A DNA stretch of 64,000 bases from Acanthaster planci (Eukaryota; Echinodermata; Asteroidea; Valvatida; Acanthasteridae): contig NW_019091365.1 in the NCBI RefSeq assembly GCF_001949145.1, positions 710,005-774,004 of the forward strand, given 5' to 3'. The notes beneath the pieces are model-generated. The model was not told where the DNA came from, did no database searches, and worked only from the letters and a program-made list of their open reading frames with translations. This document shows, piece after piece, positions 40,366 to 52,300 of this stretch. How positions within the stretch are numbered: position 1 is the first letter of the stretch; each line of letters starts with the position of its first letter. Position numbers and translations under genes: made by a program.

Positions 40366-40607
40366 GGGGCCAATTTATAGAGCTGCTTAAGCACAAAATT
40401 TGCTTAAGCGCAAAAAAGCCTTGCTTAAAAAACAAAGGTTACCAGCTCAAAATCCAAGTGATTGTCATGCTAACCACAAGACAGGCGAATACCATGCCAG
40501 AACAGTATACATCACATGGAGTTTTGGCTGGTAACCTAATTTATCAAGTAAGGTTTTTTCACGCTTAAGCAAATTTTGTGCTTAAGCAGCTCTGTGAAAT
40601 TGGCCCC
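40366..40607. mobile_element. MITE with long terminal inverted repeats, 242 bp
   Basis: The left end GGGGCCAATTTATAGAGCTG continues into CTTAAGCACAAAATTTGCTTAAGC. The right end is the inverse with few differences. The inner arms (GGTTACCAGC) also pair. From memory this GGGGCCAATTTCATAGAGCTG family is common in echinoderm and other marine deuterostome genomes. No transposase is present. Confidence 0.8.
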
Positions 40608-40609
40608 TG

Positions 40610-41570
40610 GTGTTGTGTGAAATTTGGACCTTATGATACACTGATGCAACTGTATTGCGAATCATGTAACTGTGGGTTGGCGCCCAGAACTGGGAGAGTC
40701 GTTATAAAGACCAAATTTTTGGGCGGTCCAATTTTCACACGACACCAGGAGTGTGGTAAATGCTGGTACAAAAGGCTTGCAAGGCGAAATATTGATACTT
40801 GCCAAGCTGTGTTGGGGGTCCGCAGTTACTGAAGAAAGTTAACTTGCCACATGTCCTGACAAAACCAACATTGCATCAACTTTCAAGATGTTGTGCTGTT
40901 AAAGCAAGGTCATCTCCATGGCAACCTTAAACCAGGGTCAAAATTCTTTACCAGTGTTTTACTTGTCAGTGTTTTTGTTGACTGAATCATTTTGTTACTT
41001 CTTTAATGTTAATAGGTCACCGTAACAGTTGAGTTTGTGACTCCGAAGTGTTAAAAACTAACAGGTAATAAGGGATGGAATTGTGCAGTATTAAGATACC
41101 AAGTCCACCTTTCTTGTTCTACGCTAAAATTGATCTGTGCAGTTTTCCTGGGGGATTATTTTAGTGGGCAAGTGCAAGGTTACCAACTCCTGGGAAAATA
41201 AAGATGGGGGTAGCATCAGTTTCAAATAATTTGAAAGAAACGTTAGCATGTTAAAAAACCCTCAAAATCTTTGGGGAATGTTCGCAACCGTGAAACTGCA
41301 TTGCATGCCCATTATGTTCGAACAAAACGTAATCGACTTCCAGCTTTGGGTCTAAAGCACACAGCAGCAGTTTCAAAACAGCAAAACACAACTTCTTATT
41401 GAGCTAAAAACTCTACAAAGTGGGACGAGGGGTGTCAAAATCAGGTGAAGAAAGTGCCTAAGCCCAGATATGAAGAGCCCCCGAAGACACCAACTAGATC
41501 AGGATGGCGCTGTCGTGCACTGAAATGAAGACAAGCAAAATGCCCAAACAGTCATTTTTCTTCACCATTC
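40610..41570. other. Gene-free stretch between METTL9 and RPL14
   Basis: No exon or clear repeat is supported on either strand. Confidence 0.4.
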
Positions 41571-41572
41571 CG

Positions 41573-41578
41573 TTTATT
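41573..41578 (-). terminator. Poly(A) signal of RPL14
   Basis: AATAAA on the minus strand about 210 nt after the RPL14 stop codon. Confidence 0.5.
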
Positions 41579-41790
41579 ACTCAAACAGTGACCTGATTCG
41601 ATTTGGCTGAACCAACGGATTTACATCGCTTCTGAGAGGACAGTCTTGATCTTTACTACAAAGCCAAAAAAAGTTTAAAGGAAACAATTTCCCTGGCTGT
41701 GCTAGTTCAAGAAACTAGCACCCCAAGAGGGTGCGCTTTCTGTAAGATGCCTTGCTCAGGTGACGGCGGCGTGGCGGATGGCGACCGCGT

Positions 41791-44700
41791 CTACTTGGCA
41801 GCGGCAGCCTCCTTCTTCGCTTTCTTCAGTTTGTTCACCTCGGTGTTGATGATGCGTGTCCTCTGCAGAGGGGGGAAAGGTGCATCAGGTGGAGAAGAAA
41901 AAAATATCGGGGGTTGACAGAATGCAAATGTGGACAAGCAGAGGAAAAAGGAAAGCTGAAAACTGCACTCCCTAACTGTTGATCCATCTTTTGATCCAGC
42001 GACTGTTACTTCCCCCCTTTGTGAACAGTGCTTGAGAAGATGTCATTTATTCCATGCCTGACAAGCAAGATATAACGAAAGGTTTTGAGCGCAGCGTGCT
42101 GAACAAAATGTGTAGCTAGGCACCAGACTATAAAAAATACATAGACTATACACGAAATGTTTCAACACTGGATCTAAACCACTAACTGAGATTCTGAACA
42201 GTTTCACGCTGCCACAGAACCCGCTGAAAGTTGCCAGGTATTCTGTGGGCGTCCATGCACGTTCACGAGTCACGAAGCTTCAAAAAAGGGGCAAGGAGGG
42301 CCCATTTTGAAATAAGCTTTGCTGTGTACCCCATGCACTCTGAAAATGTTGACAAGAAAGGGCCCGAACAGACGCTGGAACGGCAAAGCCCTTTCAAGGG
42401 GTGGAATCGAGGGACGTACCTTCTGCTTGGCTCTCATGAGCTTGTAGCGGTCAAAGTCTGTCATGTTGGCTTTCTGGAATAAGAAAAGGGAAACCGCTGT
42501 AAGACCTTCGTCAGCACTTTTCCTGATCCGAATGATATTGCCTGTAAAGCCAACACTGGACCAGCCAAGAAATCAAACAAAATATTTTTTTTTTCTGCAA
42601 GGATGCTGAAGTCTACGAGTGCGTCACTCGGCTTGGCAAGCGTGGTGTCTCTTCCATGCCGTCTGCGAAGCCTTCACATCACACCAAGAAAGCACCAACA
42701 TTCTCAGAGCCCCGGGAGGACGGTGTGCCGAAATCTCATCATTAACCTTTAAACATTATGATGTGGATATTAAGCAAGATACAGGGTTACGGCTCAATTT
42801 CAGAACTCTGCTGACCATGGCATTTCGTGCGCCATTCCGTGCTTACTGCTCAAGCAGAGAAGTGTAATGCCAGTTCTGTACGCACAGAGGGTATCCCATG
42901 TTTACAAGATGTAAACCTTCCCATGAGAAGTATCTTGCTGACTAGTGAAAAACGCTGTAACTGCAGGTTGGGGTGAGACTGGGGACATGAAGATGAAATC
43001 TACAATGCATCCACATAGAGGAGTTGTCGCCATCAAATACGGTGTCTTTTCAGGGTATGAATATCTCACGAGGCATGGGTTTTCTCCCAAATAGCTACAA
43101 TTATCTGGGATTCACATTTGTTCTTTCGTGCAAAGTGCTAAAAAAGGTAGCAGAAACTGAAAGATTTTCTCTCTCAAAAATCCACAATTACCAGGCCCAG
43201 AATCCTAAAATTGGGAAAAATCCTGTGGATTCACCACGACGCTATGATCAGCAGAGATTGTTTCCTTGCAGAAAGCAGACCCCCCCCCAAGAAAATTCCA
43301 GACAAAGTCACTGTTTTCTCCTCACCCTCTTCTTGGCGGCCAGCTTCTTGGCCCAGGTGGTGGCCCGCCACTTCTTCTCCACTTCGGCCTTCTCCCACGC
43401 CTTGCGGACCGTGCCGGTGCGGGCCGAGTGGGGGATGCGGATCTTGAAGGAGGTCAGGTGGAGCTTCTTCAGCCGGATCTGCTGGCGGGGGAAGCCGGTG
43501 CACGGGCCGTCCACCAGGGCCTACAATGAAAAAAGGCGCGTCCAAAGGGTCATAGGGCATCTGTTGCGTCTGGTAAACTTTTAATGGTCGAATGAACGCT
43601 TGGATGACGGCAAAGTGGATGTGCGCTACAATGCCCAGCGATGATGACGCTATTTGCCATCTTCGGAGGCTTTTTTCGTATCATTGAAATTGTGTTTGAT
43701 AACAACTGTAACAGTACTTCACCACTGCTTCCGATGTGTTCTGAATATCAAAATTAATTTAAAATGTATGCAACTTTTTCACTCGTACAGCCTGTAGACA
43801 AAATAACACATGCCACTGAGTCTCTGGTATGCTATGGAAACTAAAATCCATGTTGAAAATATCTTTTAAGTATGGACAGGCAATATGCCTAAAGTCAGTA
43901 AACCTACGGCATCTGTTTATGTTGGGTCATTCTAAGTGATAGTAATGTCAATGTAAGGCTTCCACCCTTTTATGCAAACAGTATTAATTAATGGCGTCCG
44001 GTGTGGTCTGAAATCAAAAGCAACAAATTTTTCGTGGCATTTTTTCTATAATAAGCTTTGACAATAGGAGATTTGCTTGAAAACAGCTTCAGGCGAAGCG
44101 ACTGAGGTAATGTATATCAAATAATATACGAAAATGTCAAGATGTCAGATATGTCAACATGGCTTCTCTGAGAAACAATTTTTCACTGCAGATGACCTTC
44201 ACTGAAGGGTTCACTGGTTAGTTAGGGCGATTTCTGCACATTAGTTACCCTTTTCTGGTCGATGACATCAACGATGGCGCAGAGAGTACCCCTGTTCTTG
44301 CCAACGGCCACAAAGGCCACACGGCCGATCTCCACGAAGCGTTCAAAAACCTTCCAAAACAGAAACAAAACTAAGTGATCCTCAAAAGTTTCACTTCAAA
44401 CTCATTTAAACAAAGCACGACTACAGCATGTAAGAGTCAATACAGTCCGACGAGCTCGGCTTTGAGGCTTGCCGAAGGATGCAGCAAGGCGAGTCTTTGG
44501 GCCACATCCCAGGAGCTAGGAACAATACCGACCTAGAAACACAAGCGCAAGATATTGCTAGTTCTTAGGGTAACACTTAGGCCTTTAACACAACAACACT
44601 CATTGCTATGACCGTGCTTCATTCTCCCTGCTGTAGCAAAAAGATATAGAACGTGAGATATCAAATGATAATCTGAGGTTTGCTCAAAGTTAAACATGTA

Positions 44701-45613
44701 CAACCATGACTCAAGTTCAACTTAGCCTATGGGGCGGCGCGGACATCTGGGACTCTCGCAAAATAACGGGTAGCAACCACACCGTGAGAGTCCTGGATGT
44801 CTGTGCCGCCCCATTCTTGAGGTCAAGATGACTGATTCTTGATTCTTCTCTCTGATTGGTCAATTGATGGCTCTTCCATCTTTCACAGTCGAAACTCAAA
44901 TTGGCAAAAATAACATAGCAGTCTATGGGGAAAATGTGAATTATTAACTCAAAATTTTGACCTTTACATCAAATGTGCCTGAAATTTCACTGTTGAAGTG
45001 CTTTGAACATTTCCCACACTGTACTGAAATGGTTTTAGTTATTATTTCTGTCACGTTGCTGCCAAAAAGGAGGAAAACATGCAAATCCCTGTACAAAGTG
45101 AATGGAGAGTTGACCAGACGTGGGTGTAATAAATGGAAAAACCTCCAACCACGAGAATTCCTCAGACAGAATCAATTTGGCATGTTCAGGGTGTTTGGAA
45201 ATTGTAAGAATTTATCACATTAAATTTTAACTTTCAGAATTTATCAGAATAATAAAGTTTTACAAATACACATCAGAAATACTACATTCAGCGACAATAA
45301 CAAAATAAACCAGACTGAATAAATGCGTAATGACCGTCCGGAAACTGGGCACATTACATTACCGGCACCTTCTTGCAGCACGCATGTCATCGTGCCTGCA
45401 TCATGCTTTGATTAACTGACATGACTGACTATTTTCATCAACAAATATACGAGTAAAATTAACCCTCTGTTATCAAATACAAATGTTTGTAGTCAGATTT
45501 AAAAGTTACTGTACTTTATAATGTTATTTCAGACAGGAAATATGGAACGCTACTGTCATATTTAAGAGCACAATCTCAAGAATTATGGACAACTTTCGAC
45601 CACGCTTTACCAT
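41791..45613 (-). CDS. RPL14: Ribosomal protein eL14
   Basis: Five coding exons on the minus strand: 45613-45611 (the ATG alone), 44350-44249, 43520-43326, 42473-42420 and 41862-41791 (TAG). They give 141 residues with all phases at 0. Diagnostic eL14 segments are [34 protein letters not shown], the [10 protein letters not shown] / [11 protein letters not shown] stretch, and [15 protein letters not shown]. eL14 is a component of the large cytosolic ribosomal subunit. The C-terminus is a short Lys/Ala tail ([11 protein letters not shown]), without the long Ala repeat of the human protein (215 residues). The ATG-only first coding exon, as I recall for human RPL14, is chosen because GTAAAG follows the ATG and a TOP-type start lies 23 nt upstream. 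Exon 3 is very rich in GC. Confidence 0.95.
44730..44813. repeat. Hairpin repeat in RPL14 intron 1
   Basis: Arms TGGGGCGGCGCGGACATCTG and its inverse (TGGGGCGGCACAGACATCCA on the other strand) continue to GGACTCTC and close over a loop of about 24 bp. It lies next to repeat copy B, as the METTL3-intron minisatellite lies within copy A. Confidence 0.75.
44848..45150 (+). repeat. Dispersed repeat, copy B (no insertion)
   Basis: Aligns with 2855-2933 plus 3276-3575 in METTL3 intron 1. Here the two halves are contiguous, which shows the 2934-3275 block to be an insertion. Confidence 0.7.
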
Positions 45614-45660
45614 GATTAAGGGTCGGCACGAAAGAGACCGAGGTGACGTCACGCCGCTAC
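45614..45660 (-). promoter_or_regulatory. RPL14 core promoter with TOP initiator and CRE palindrome
   Basis: Reading the minus strand, CTCTTTCGTGCC starting at 45636 is a pyrimidine-tract (TOP) start as used by ribosomal protein mRNAs. It would give a 23-nt 5' UTR before the ATG at 45613. TGACGTCA, a full CRE/ATF palindrome, lies at 45644-45651, just upstream. TOP mRNAs are translated under mTOR/LARP1 control. MTBP starts in the other direction within about 0.7 kb, so the region may act as a shared promoter. Confidence 0.7.
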
Positions 45661-46322
45661 AATAACTTTTGACCAACAGAGGGCGATGTTGCGCGAAAAC
45701 ATGGTCTACTTAACTTTGAAACGATAATGTCTACCAAAAAATGCTGTTCGCGCCCTTCTTTTGGTGATTTGTGCGCGAATTCAGAGAGATACATTCTCTT
45801 TTTATCATTTGAAAAGCTTTATGGTAAGCATGTCGTTCAAACTTAAAGGTTATGTATGATACTCCCAAAAAGCTCCGCTTATAACAACTCTTCATCCTGT
45901 TCGCATGCCACTGCCCACGTCCGGACAAATACACGTTCGTGTATATTGCGGTGCACGTGCCATGTGTACATGTATGTTGTGACCTGATTGGGCAGGCAAC
46001 TGGCGCGGCCTAGCTGGCCGTGGACATGGTCATGATGGTTTGGTAGCCTATGTTTTGGGTTTTCGGGAGCAGCTGGGGGGGGGAGATTTGCCTTCCATAA
46101 CTCAAGGGCCTAATAAGTAATAATGAGTGATTGCTCAGCAGTGGCCCCCTTCTCAGGAAAAAAGAATTCTTCGCTCAATTTTGCTCGCCAGGCAGAAGTT
46201 TCCAAATATCTCAAATGCTGTAGGCCTAGTGTTGAGTATGGAGATGCATTTCATGTCAGTTTTGTTACTCTCAAATTACCAAATTTCATATCATACATGT
46301 ATGTTTGCATTACAACTCGTAG

Positions 46323-49300
46323 GTGATAACCAGGAACCACTGAATTCATTGCTGCAAGACGTCTTGTTGGACCTCTCCAAACGTGACAGTCGATGTGGTG
46401 AGATCATCCTCTCTATATACAGATAGCTCATCACTTTTCCTAACTCATGAAACTCGTTCTGTTGGCCTACTGCAGATGTGGAGTGTTGTTGTCGTTTGCT
46501 GATCATTTGCTGCTTTTCGGTCTGTCCGGATACTGCAGGTAATCTTAGCATTCCAGAGAGAAAGTGTCACTTTGCTGTTGTCGATCCCACCTCCTGCCGA
46601 AACGAGCATGCCGATTGGTTGGCCGTTGACGACGTCCATAGGAGCTCGCCCTCTAAGAACGGTGGAGGGTCATCCAGCAGGATGGCTGAATTGCAGGACA
46701 CGGGGGAGAATCTTGACTTAAAGGAAACTGACGGAGTGAGCACAGAGTGAGTTCAACCTCCTGGAAAGATAGGAAAAATGGCGTTTATTTGGTTATCTTT
46801 ACATAATTTATATAACAGGACAAGCACTGAGCATACAGTGTTTATTAATATGTGTGTTGGGCAAGGGCAAAACCTGTTATATAAATTAACATCTCCCCAA
46901 GGCAAAAATACATCTTGAAAATATTTGGTTATCTGGCAAACTTAAGAATGTCAAATTTGACTAGATCATTTCAGTCTAGAATTATTAGGTTTATTGAAAA
47001 GATTTGGGGAGAACCAGGCAGTACGAAATCCACCGACAGCTGTTCGTTACCAGTGAAGGAAGCAATTACAATCAACTATCTTGCTTAGGGACACAACCTG
47101 CAGTAATCCCCAGGCTGGAGGGAACCCATATTTGAATTTATCCCCCAATTCTATAAAAGTTGGGTAAGGTGTTACTGTAAAACTAAATTAGTGTCGTTTT
47201 TTTCCCTCTAGTGAATTGGATTTTAGATTATCCGAGAGGATCCATGCTCTGGCAGACAAGCTTCCTCTTATCGGTGAGTTTTAATGTCAGCTGAAGTCTC
47301 AAAGCCTCCTTGAACTGTTGTATTTTCTAATTGTGCTGGTTGGAAATTGATTTTAAAACAACTGTTCTTTGTGTTTTACAGATGAGAAACTGTCAAGTTA
47401 GGTTTTTGGACCGGGATTGGATTTAATTTACCACTTTGAGAGGCTCAGTCCACAACACATTCCATTCATTTTGGTGTTTGAAATATTTACTCTGTCCGCA
47501 ACCTTAAAAAGTATTTCATATTCCAACACTGGATTCCACTTATTCTAAATTAGGATGCCAATTAACTTGTTGGGCTGTACACTGGATATGATATTAGATA
47601 ACTACGTAGTTGTTCTTGGGTTGACTCCAAGAAGAAAGAAAAATCATTGGGTGGGAGTTAGGGTTGTTCAAATTTTTTGCTGTCCGTTTTACGGCAGGGC
47701 ATTATTTTGACATCGTATGGCTCACAACATCCAGAACCAACGTGCCAATTACCGATCATGTTTCGCTCTACGGCGCGCTGCAGCGCCTCTGCTCCTGGCA
47801 TTCCGGGCTTCTCACCGTAGTCTGTGACGACGCGAGTCCTAGGGAACCCCCCCACGACACCCTGAACGACTGGGTGAACTGTCTCCAGGGGAGAGTGGCG
47901 AGGGGTGCAGAATCAGTCGCGGAGGCAGTGGGTCGGGGCGTGGCCTGGCAGGGGGAGGTGGTTCTTGCTGATGGGAAGGTGAGATAAGGTTTGACTATTT
48001 CCACTCTGTCAGTTGTATGCATCCCTGTACCACCATGTTGTCCAAATGCTGAGAACAGAACAGAAATATGCTGCGCTACGCATGAAGAGATTGCCATGAA
48101 AAAATGTCAAGAAACATTAACGTCGTTGGACAAGTAGTCTCACAATAGTTTCACTTGTTAGAAAGTGGAGTTTTGTTGTTTGTCGGAATGTTCTCTTTTT
48201 TTTAATTTTTCCTCCCCATTTTTGTGGTTTGTCTGTCAAAGGGTTCCGAAAGTATTTGTCATTTGTCAAAGATACCAATGTCTAAGTTATCGACTTGATG
48301 GAAATCAGGTAGCACACTTTTAATTATATATAACAGGTTTGCCCTTACCCAACGTATATTAATATAATTAATATACGTTGGGTATTAATATACGTTGGGT
48401 AAGGGCAAACCTGTTATATATAATTAACATCTCCCCAACGCAAAAATACATCTTGAAAAATGTAGCACACTTTTGTTTTCTTTTTTTCCAGGGACAGAAA
48501 TCTTTACGTCTTCCTGGCTTTGTCCTGGATTCAAAGCTCAATGATGACACGACATTTCACGTCCCGGAAGCTGCCGTCATCCAAATCTGTGCGTCCCCCG
48601 AAGGGAAGCCATTAAAAACACAGGCAACCAAAAACGTAGGAACCACACATTCCCTGATAAAGTTTGAGTACCTTGCAGAATCCTTTGAATGCTCACGCTA
48701 AGTTCTGTTGGGTTTTCATGGGTTTGGGACCTCGGAACCCTGACTCTATCACTTTACATTGACACGCCAATTCAATTTAGGTACAGATAATGTGGCATTC
48801 CTTCACTGTACAGTTTGGGAATCTGAAGCAGTTGGAGATCCTTTGATCCTCACTTCGAGCAATAAAAGGACTACAAACTTACAGCCTTGAATTTTTTTTT
48901 AAAATCTATTTTCCACAGACCATTACTTTTTCAAGACAGTTGGAAGTTGTCTGTTGTGTCTGCCGATCGGATGTTCCCAGTCAGTTTATTTCTCCTCTAC
49001 AGCTGTCACTGTATCCTTTGAATGAAATTGTCCCCTGCGGAAGAGTTGTTATTGCCACTATTAGTAATCAAATATAGTCTTTTTGTTTTTAATAGTGACA
49101 TGCACATTTGTAGCATTTTCTGTCGAGTTAACTTTGTAGTGTTCTGAGCAGACAGCATCTTCCAGTCATTTGGTGTTTTGACCTTTGACTCCCTGACCCA
49201 GACACCTCTTGCCGGGCAGTCGCCTGCCTAGATCCGAACATTTTCTGCATTGGTTGTCGGAGGTGAGCCGGTCAGAAGATGCGGCTATCATCATGAGGCT

Positions 49301-52300
49301 ACCCTGTAGGACCCTCACGCCAAGTGCTCGCTCCAGCCGCAACGCCAGGCCGACCAGTACCAAGGCTTGGAGGGAGCACATCAAGAACTGTAGGGGTGAC
49401 ATAAAAGGTGCGAATTTACACCCGAACTGTTGAACATGTGACATTTCAGACCTTCAAGATTGTGTTGGCCGTTTGGAAGGCATTTAAACTTTAAGGATAA
49501 CCTCCATTTACTTGTCAATTTCATGTTCTTGTGAAAAGCAAATTGCCCACAGAGCTTCTAAAAAAGGGACAAAAATTCAGAAGTTAGCCGGGAGCGGTAG
49601 TTTAACCATTCAGTCCAATTTTAAAAAAAATTTGAACCTTTGTCAGTTTGGCTTTCTCAACTTTCTCTGCAGTACCAGACTTGCATCTGACAGAGAGCCA
49701 AGAATTCTATTACCTCCTTGTGCATGGTGACAGGGAACTCGGTCAAACTGTTGTGGCTCACGTGATGTACTCACCTGGTGATCTGAGCGCCGTAGTGCAC
49801 GCTCAGCTGGCCGAGTACCAAAGGTCACTCACATTCGATGGTCAGTCATTTTTGAATCTTATTCTTTTTGGAATTTTTTGGATGATAATCTTTTTTCCCG
49901 TTAGCTTAATTTTTCTCCAACAAATTGTATAATTAATAAATATTAGTCACATTTAACTCTCGAACTATTAAATACACCTGTATATCGAACATTCTTTCAT
50001 TTGCCGCTGTTTCCAAGAAGTTGTTGTTTTTATCATATTCCTCAGACCAGCATGGCGCTAGAACTGTGCTGAATGCCATCCCCAGTCTGGATGGTAGTCA
50101 AGTCCAGACCTTACTGGAAACAATCAAGTCTGCCCAGGCCGACTCAATCAAGACATTCCTGGGTAAGTCTTTGTAGTTCTTTGCCAAGGTTTCGATTTTT
50201 TCCCCCTGAATCCCAGCAAGGCCTGGGATTTGGAACATTTTCACAAAGGAGTAGACTTCAGATTACACCTTTTATACCAGTCTCACTGAATTGTGAAAGG
50301 TTTACTACCTTAGAAAACCATGAGAGGTAGGATGTTCTGATCATTTTCATTAATTTTTTTTTTTAAGTCCATGAAAATCGTGTTAATGATAAGATTTAGA
50401 GAGATAGGCGAAAGATTCATTATTGCATCTAGAATATAGTTATGACACTGGAGAATAGTTTTGCCAGTGTTGATTGTCAACATGCTATTCACATAGGTGA
50501 TTGTTATTTTTGGCAACCAAATATTCTGCCGTTAACAGAAGAAAGGAAGTCAGAGGGCAGGGAACCGACTATGACCTGCATGGAATTGCAGCTTCTGTTG
50601 GGAACCGTCTTTTCCACTGCCATGGCTGAAATAGACAAACTTTCGACAGAGAGCAAAGCACACGATGAAACATACTCCGAGGGTGACTTGAAAAACGGAA
50701 ATGTCGTATCAGGTAAAAAAAAGAAACATAAATGGTCTTCATCGTGACTTTTTTCATCACTGTAACCATCGTTTGCATTTTAAAAATGCTTTTCATTTTA
50801 ATTTCTTCACTGTGATTGAGAGTGACTCTGCTATTTGGAATTTCATCGCACATGAAAGAGAAACCAGAAACCCAACCTTTTGATTCGTTTCAGGCCAGTT
50901 GAAGGCACAGAAATATTGTTTTAACAAAACGTGGTTGTGCCCATTTGCCAAATGAAATGACTTCAAATGGGCCAGACATGATGGTTTGGTTTGGTTTGGT
51001 TTGGCAGAAATTGATTGCAGTCCATCACACTGGCTGGAGAAACTGGCTCTGCAGAACCACGAGGCCGCTGAGCGAAGAATCAAACGCTTCAAGTCGGGCG
51101 AGCTGATGCTGGCCGGAATGGCCGTGCCCGCCCCTGCCAATAACAGTGAGTGTTGAACCTCGACCGTAACCCTCCCGGACCATTCGAAATCCAACAGGAA
51201 GGGTCAAGGAATATTCGTTTGTCAGATTGAGGAAGCCAGAGCCCAGAATTACTGCTTTACACGTAGCTTGATTCCCTGTGAAACTTTGAAGTTCAGAGAA
51301 GGTGCCGTTGGTTTCCTTCTCTCTGAAGGATTTTGGAGGAATCAGGAAGACTCCATGCAAGTGACAGTGCGTTTAATTCTGCAGACGACATGCGTGGATA
51401 CCACCTGCCTTGGGAATTTCAGACAAGAATTGTACCTCTGGTGTTGCATTGCTGGAGAATTTTCCCTTTTCGGACAGCACAGTAGGAAATATAAATGTTT
51501 ACCAGTGTCCATGCTTTATCATTTCTTTCTTTTTCTCATGGACTAGCCATCGCCTTGACTGCAGAGGAGTTTCTGAAGCATTTTCAAGCCAGCGGTTTGC
51601 CCAGTGCAGAGGATCTCTCCCCAGTCTCCGTGGCAACGGGAGACAGACCATCTGGCCTGAGTGCAGGAAAGAACCCTCCCAGCCTGCCCTGTGGTGACCT
51701 CAAGAAGGCTACATTTGAGGAGGCGCAGAAATACACCGTCCCCGGAATTCAGTCAGTGTCCAGTTCCTCCTTCTCTGTTCTGTTTTGTACATGGACATCC
51801 CATTGCATCAACTGTAGTATCCAGTCGAAATGTTTGTAGACATGGGCTTGCCAATCGTAGTGTTCTTATTGGAAACGGGGTCCAACCAAAGATATCTGGT
51901 TATGTAGATTCTGCTGTAGTGACTTTCTCTGAGCTGACTCTCAGTTGGTGGATAAATGTGGTGGGCATATTTTGTCTCAACGGTCTCGGCAAGAACTGAG
52001 GCTTTGATTGATTTTTACGATGCTTTCCATCAGGTATTGTTTAGACTCTGGGCCCAGCCAGCAGATGGACAGCCGCTTCTCCAAGATGCAGCAGCGCTAC
52101 ATCCGATACGAGACGGCATCCACCTGTTCCTCCGATCAAGCCGCCTCCCCGGCAACCCTGACCATCCCTCAGCCGTCTTCCTCCACAACCGATTCTGCCA
52201 CTGCTACCGTTAATTCCACTTCTGCCTCCAGTAGTCCCACTTCTGCCACCGCTAAGGTGAATAGTCATCTCCAGAGGGACAGGCTCAGTGGCAGGGGCCA

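Noticed and set aside
42697-42743. Possible C/D snoRNA in an RPL14 intron (ATGATGA and CTGA on the minus strand)
   Set aside because: The box spacing is too short (under 50 nt) and there is no terminal stem.
46020-46160. Candidate first exons for MTBP (MVMMVW, MFWVFG, MSDCSAV starts)
   Set aside because: None gives a donor whose phase fits the exon at 46323 without a stop codon or a clear family match.
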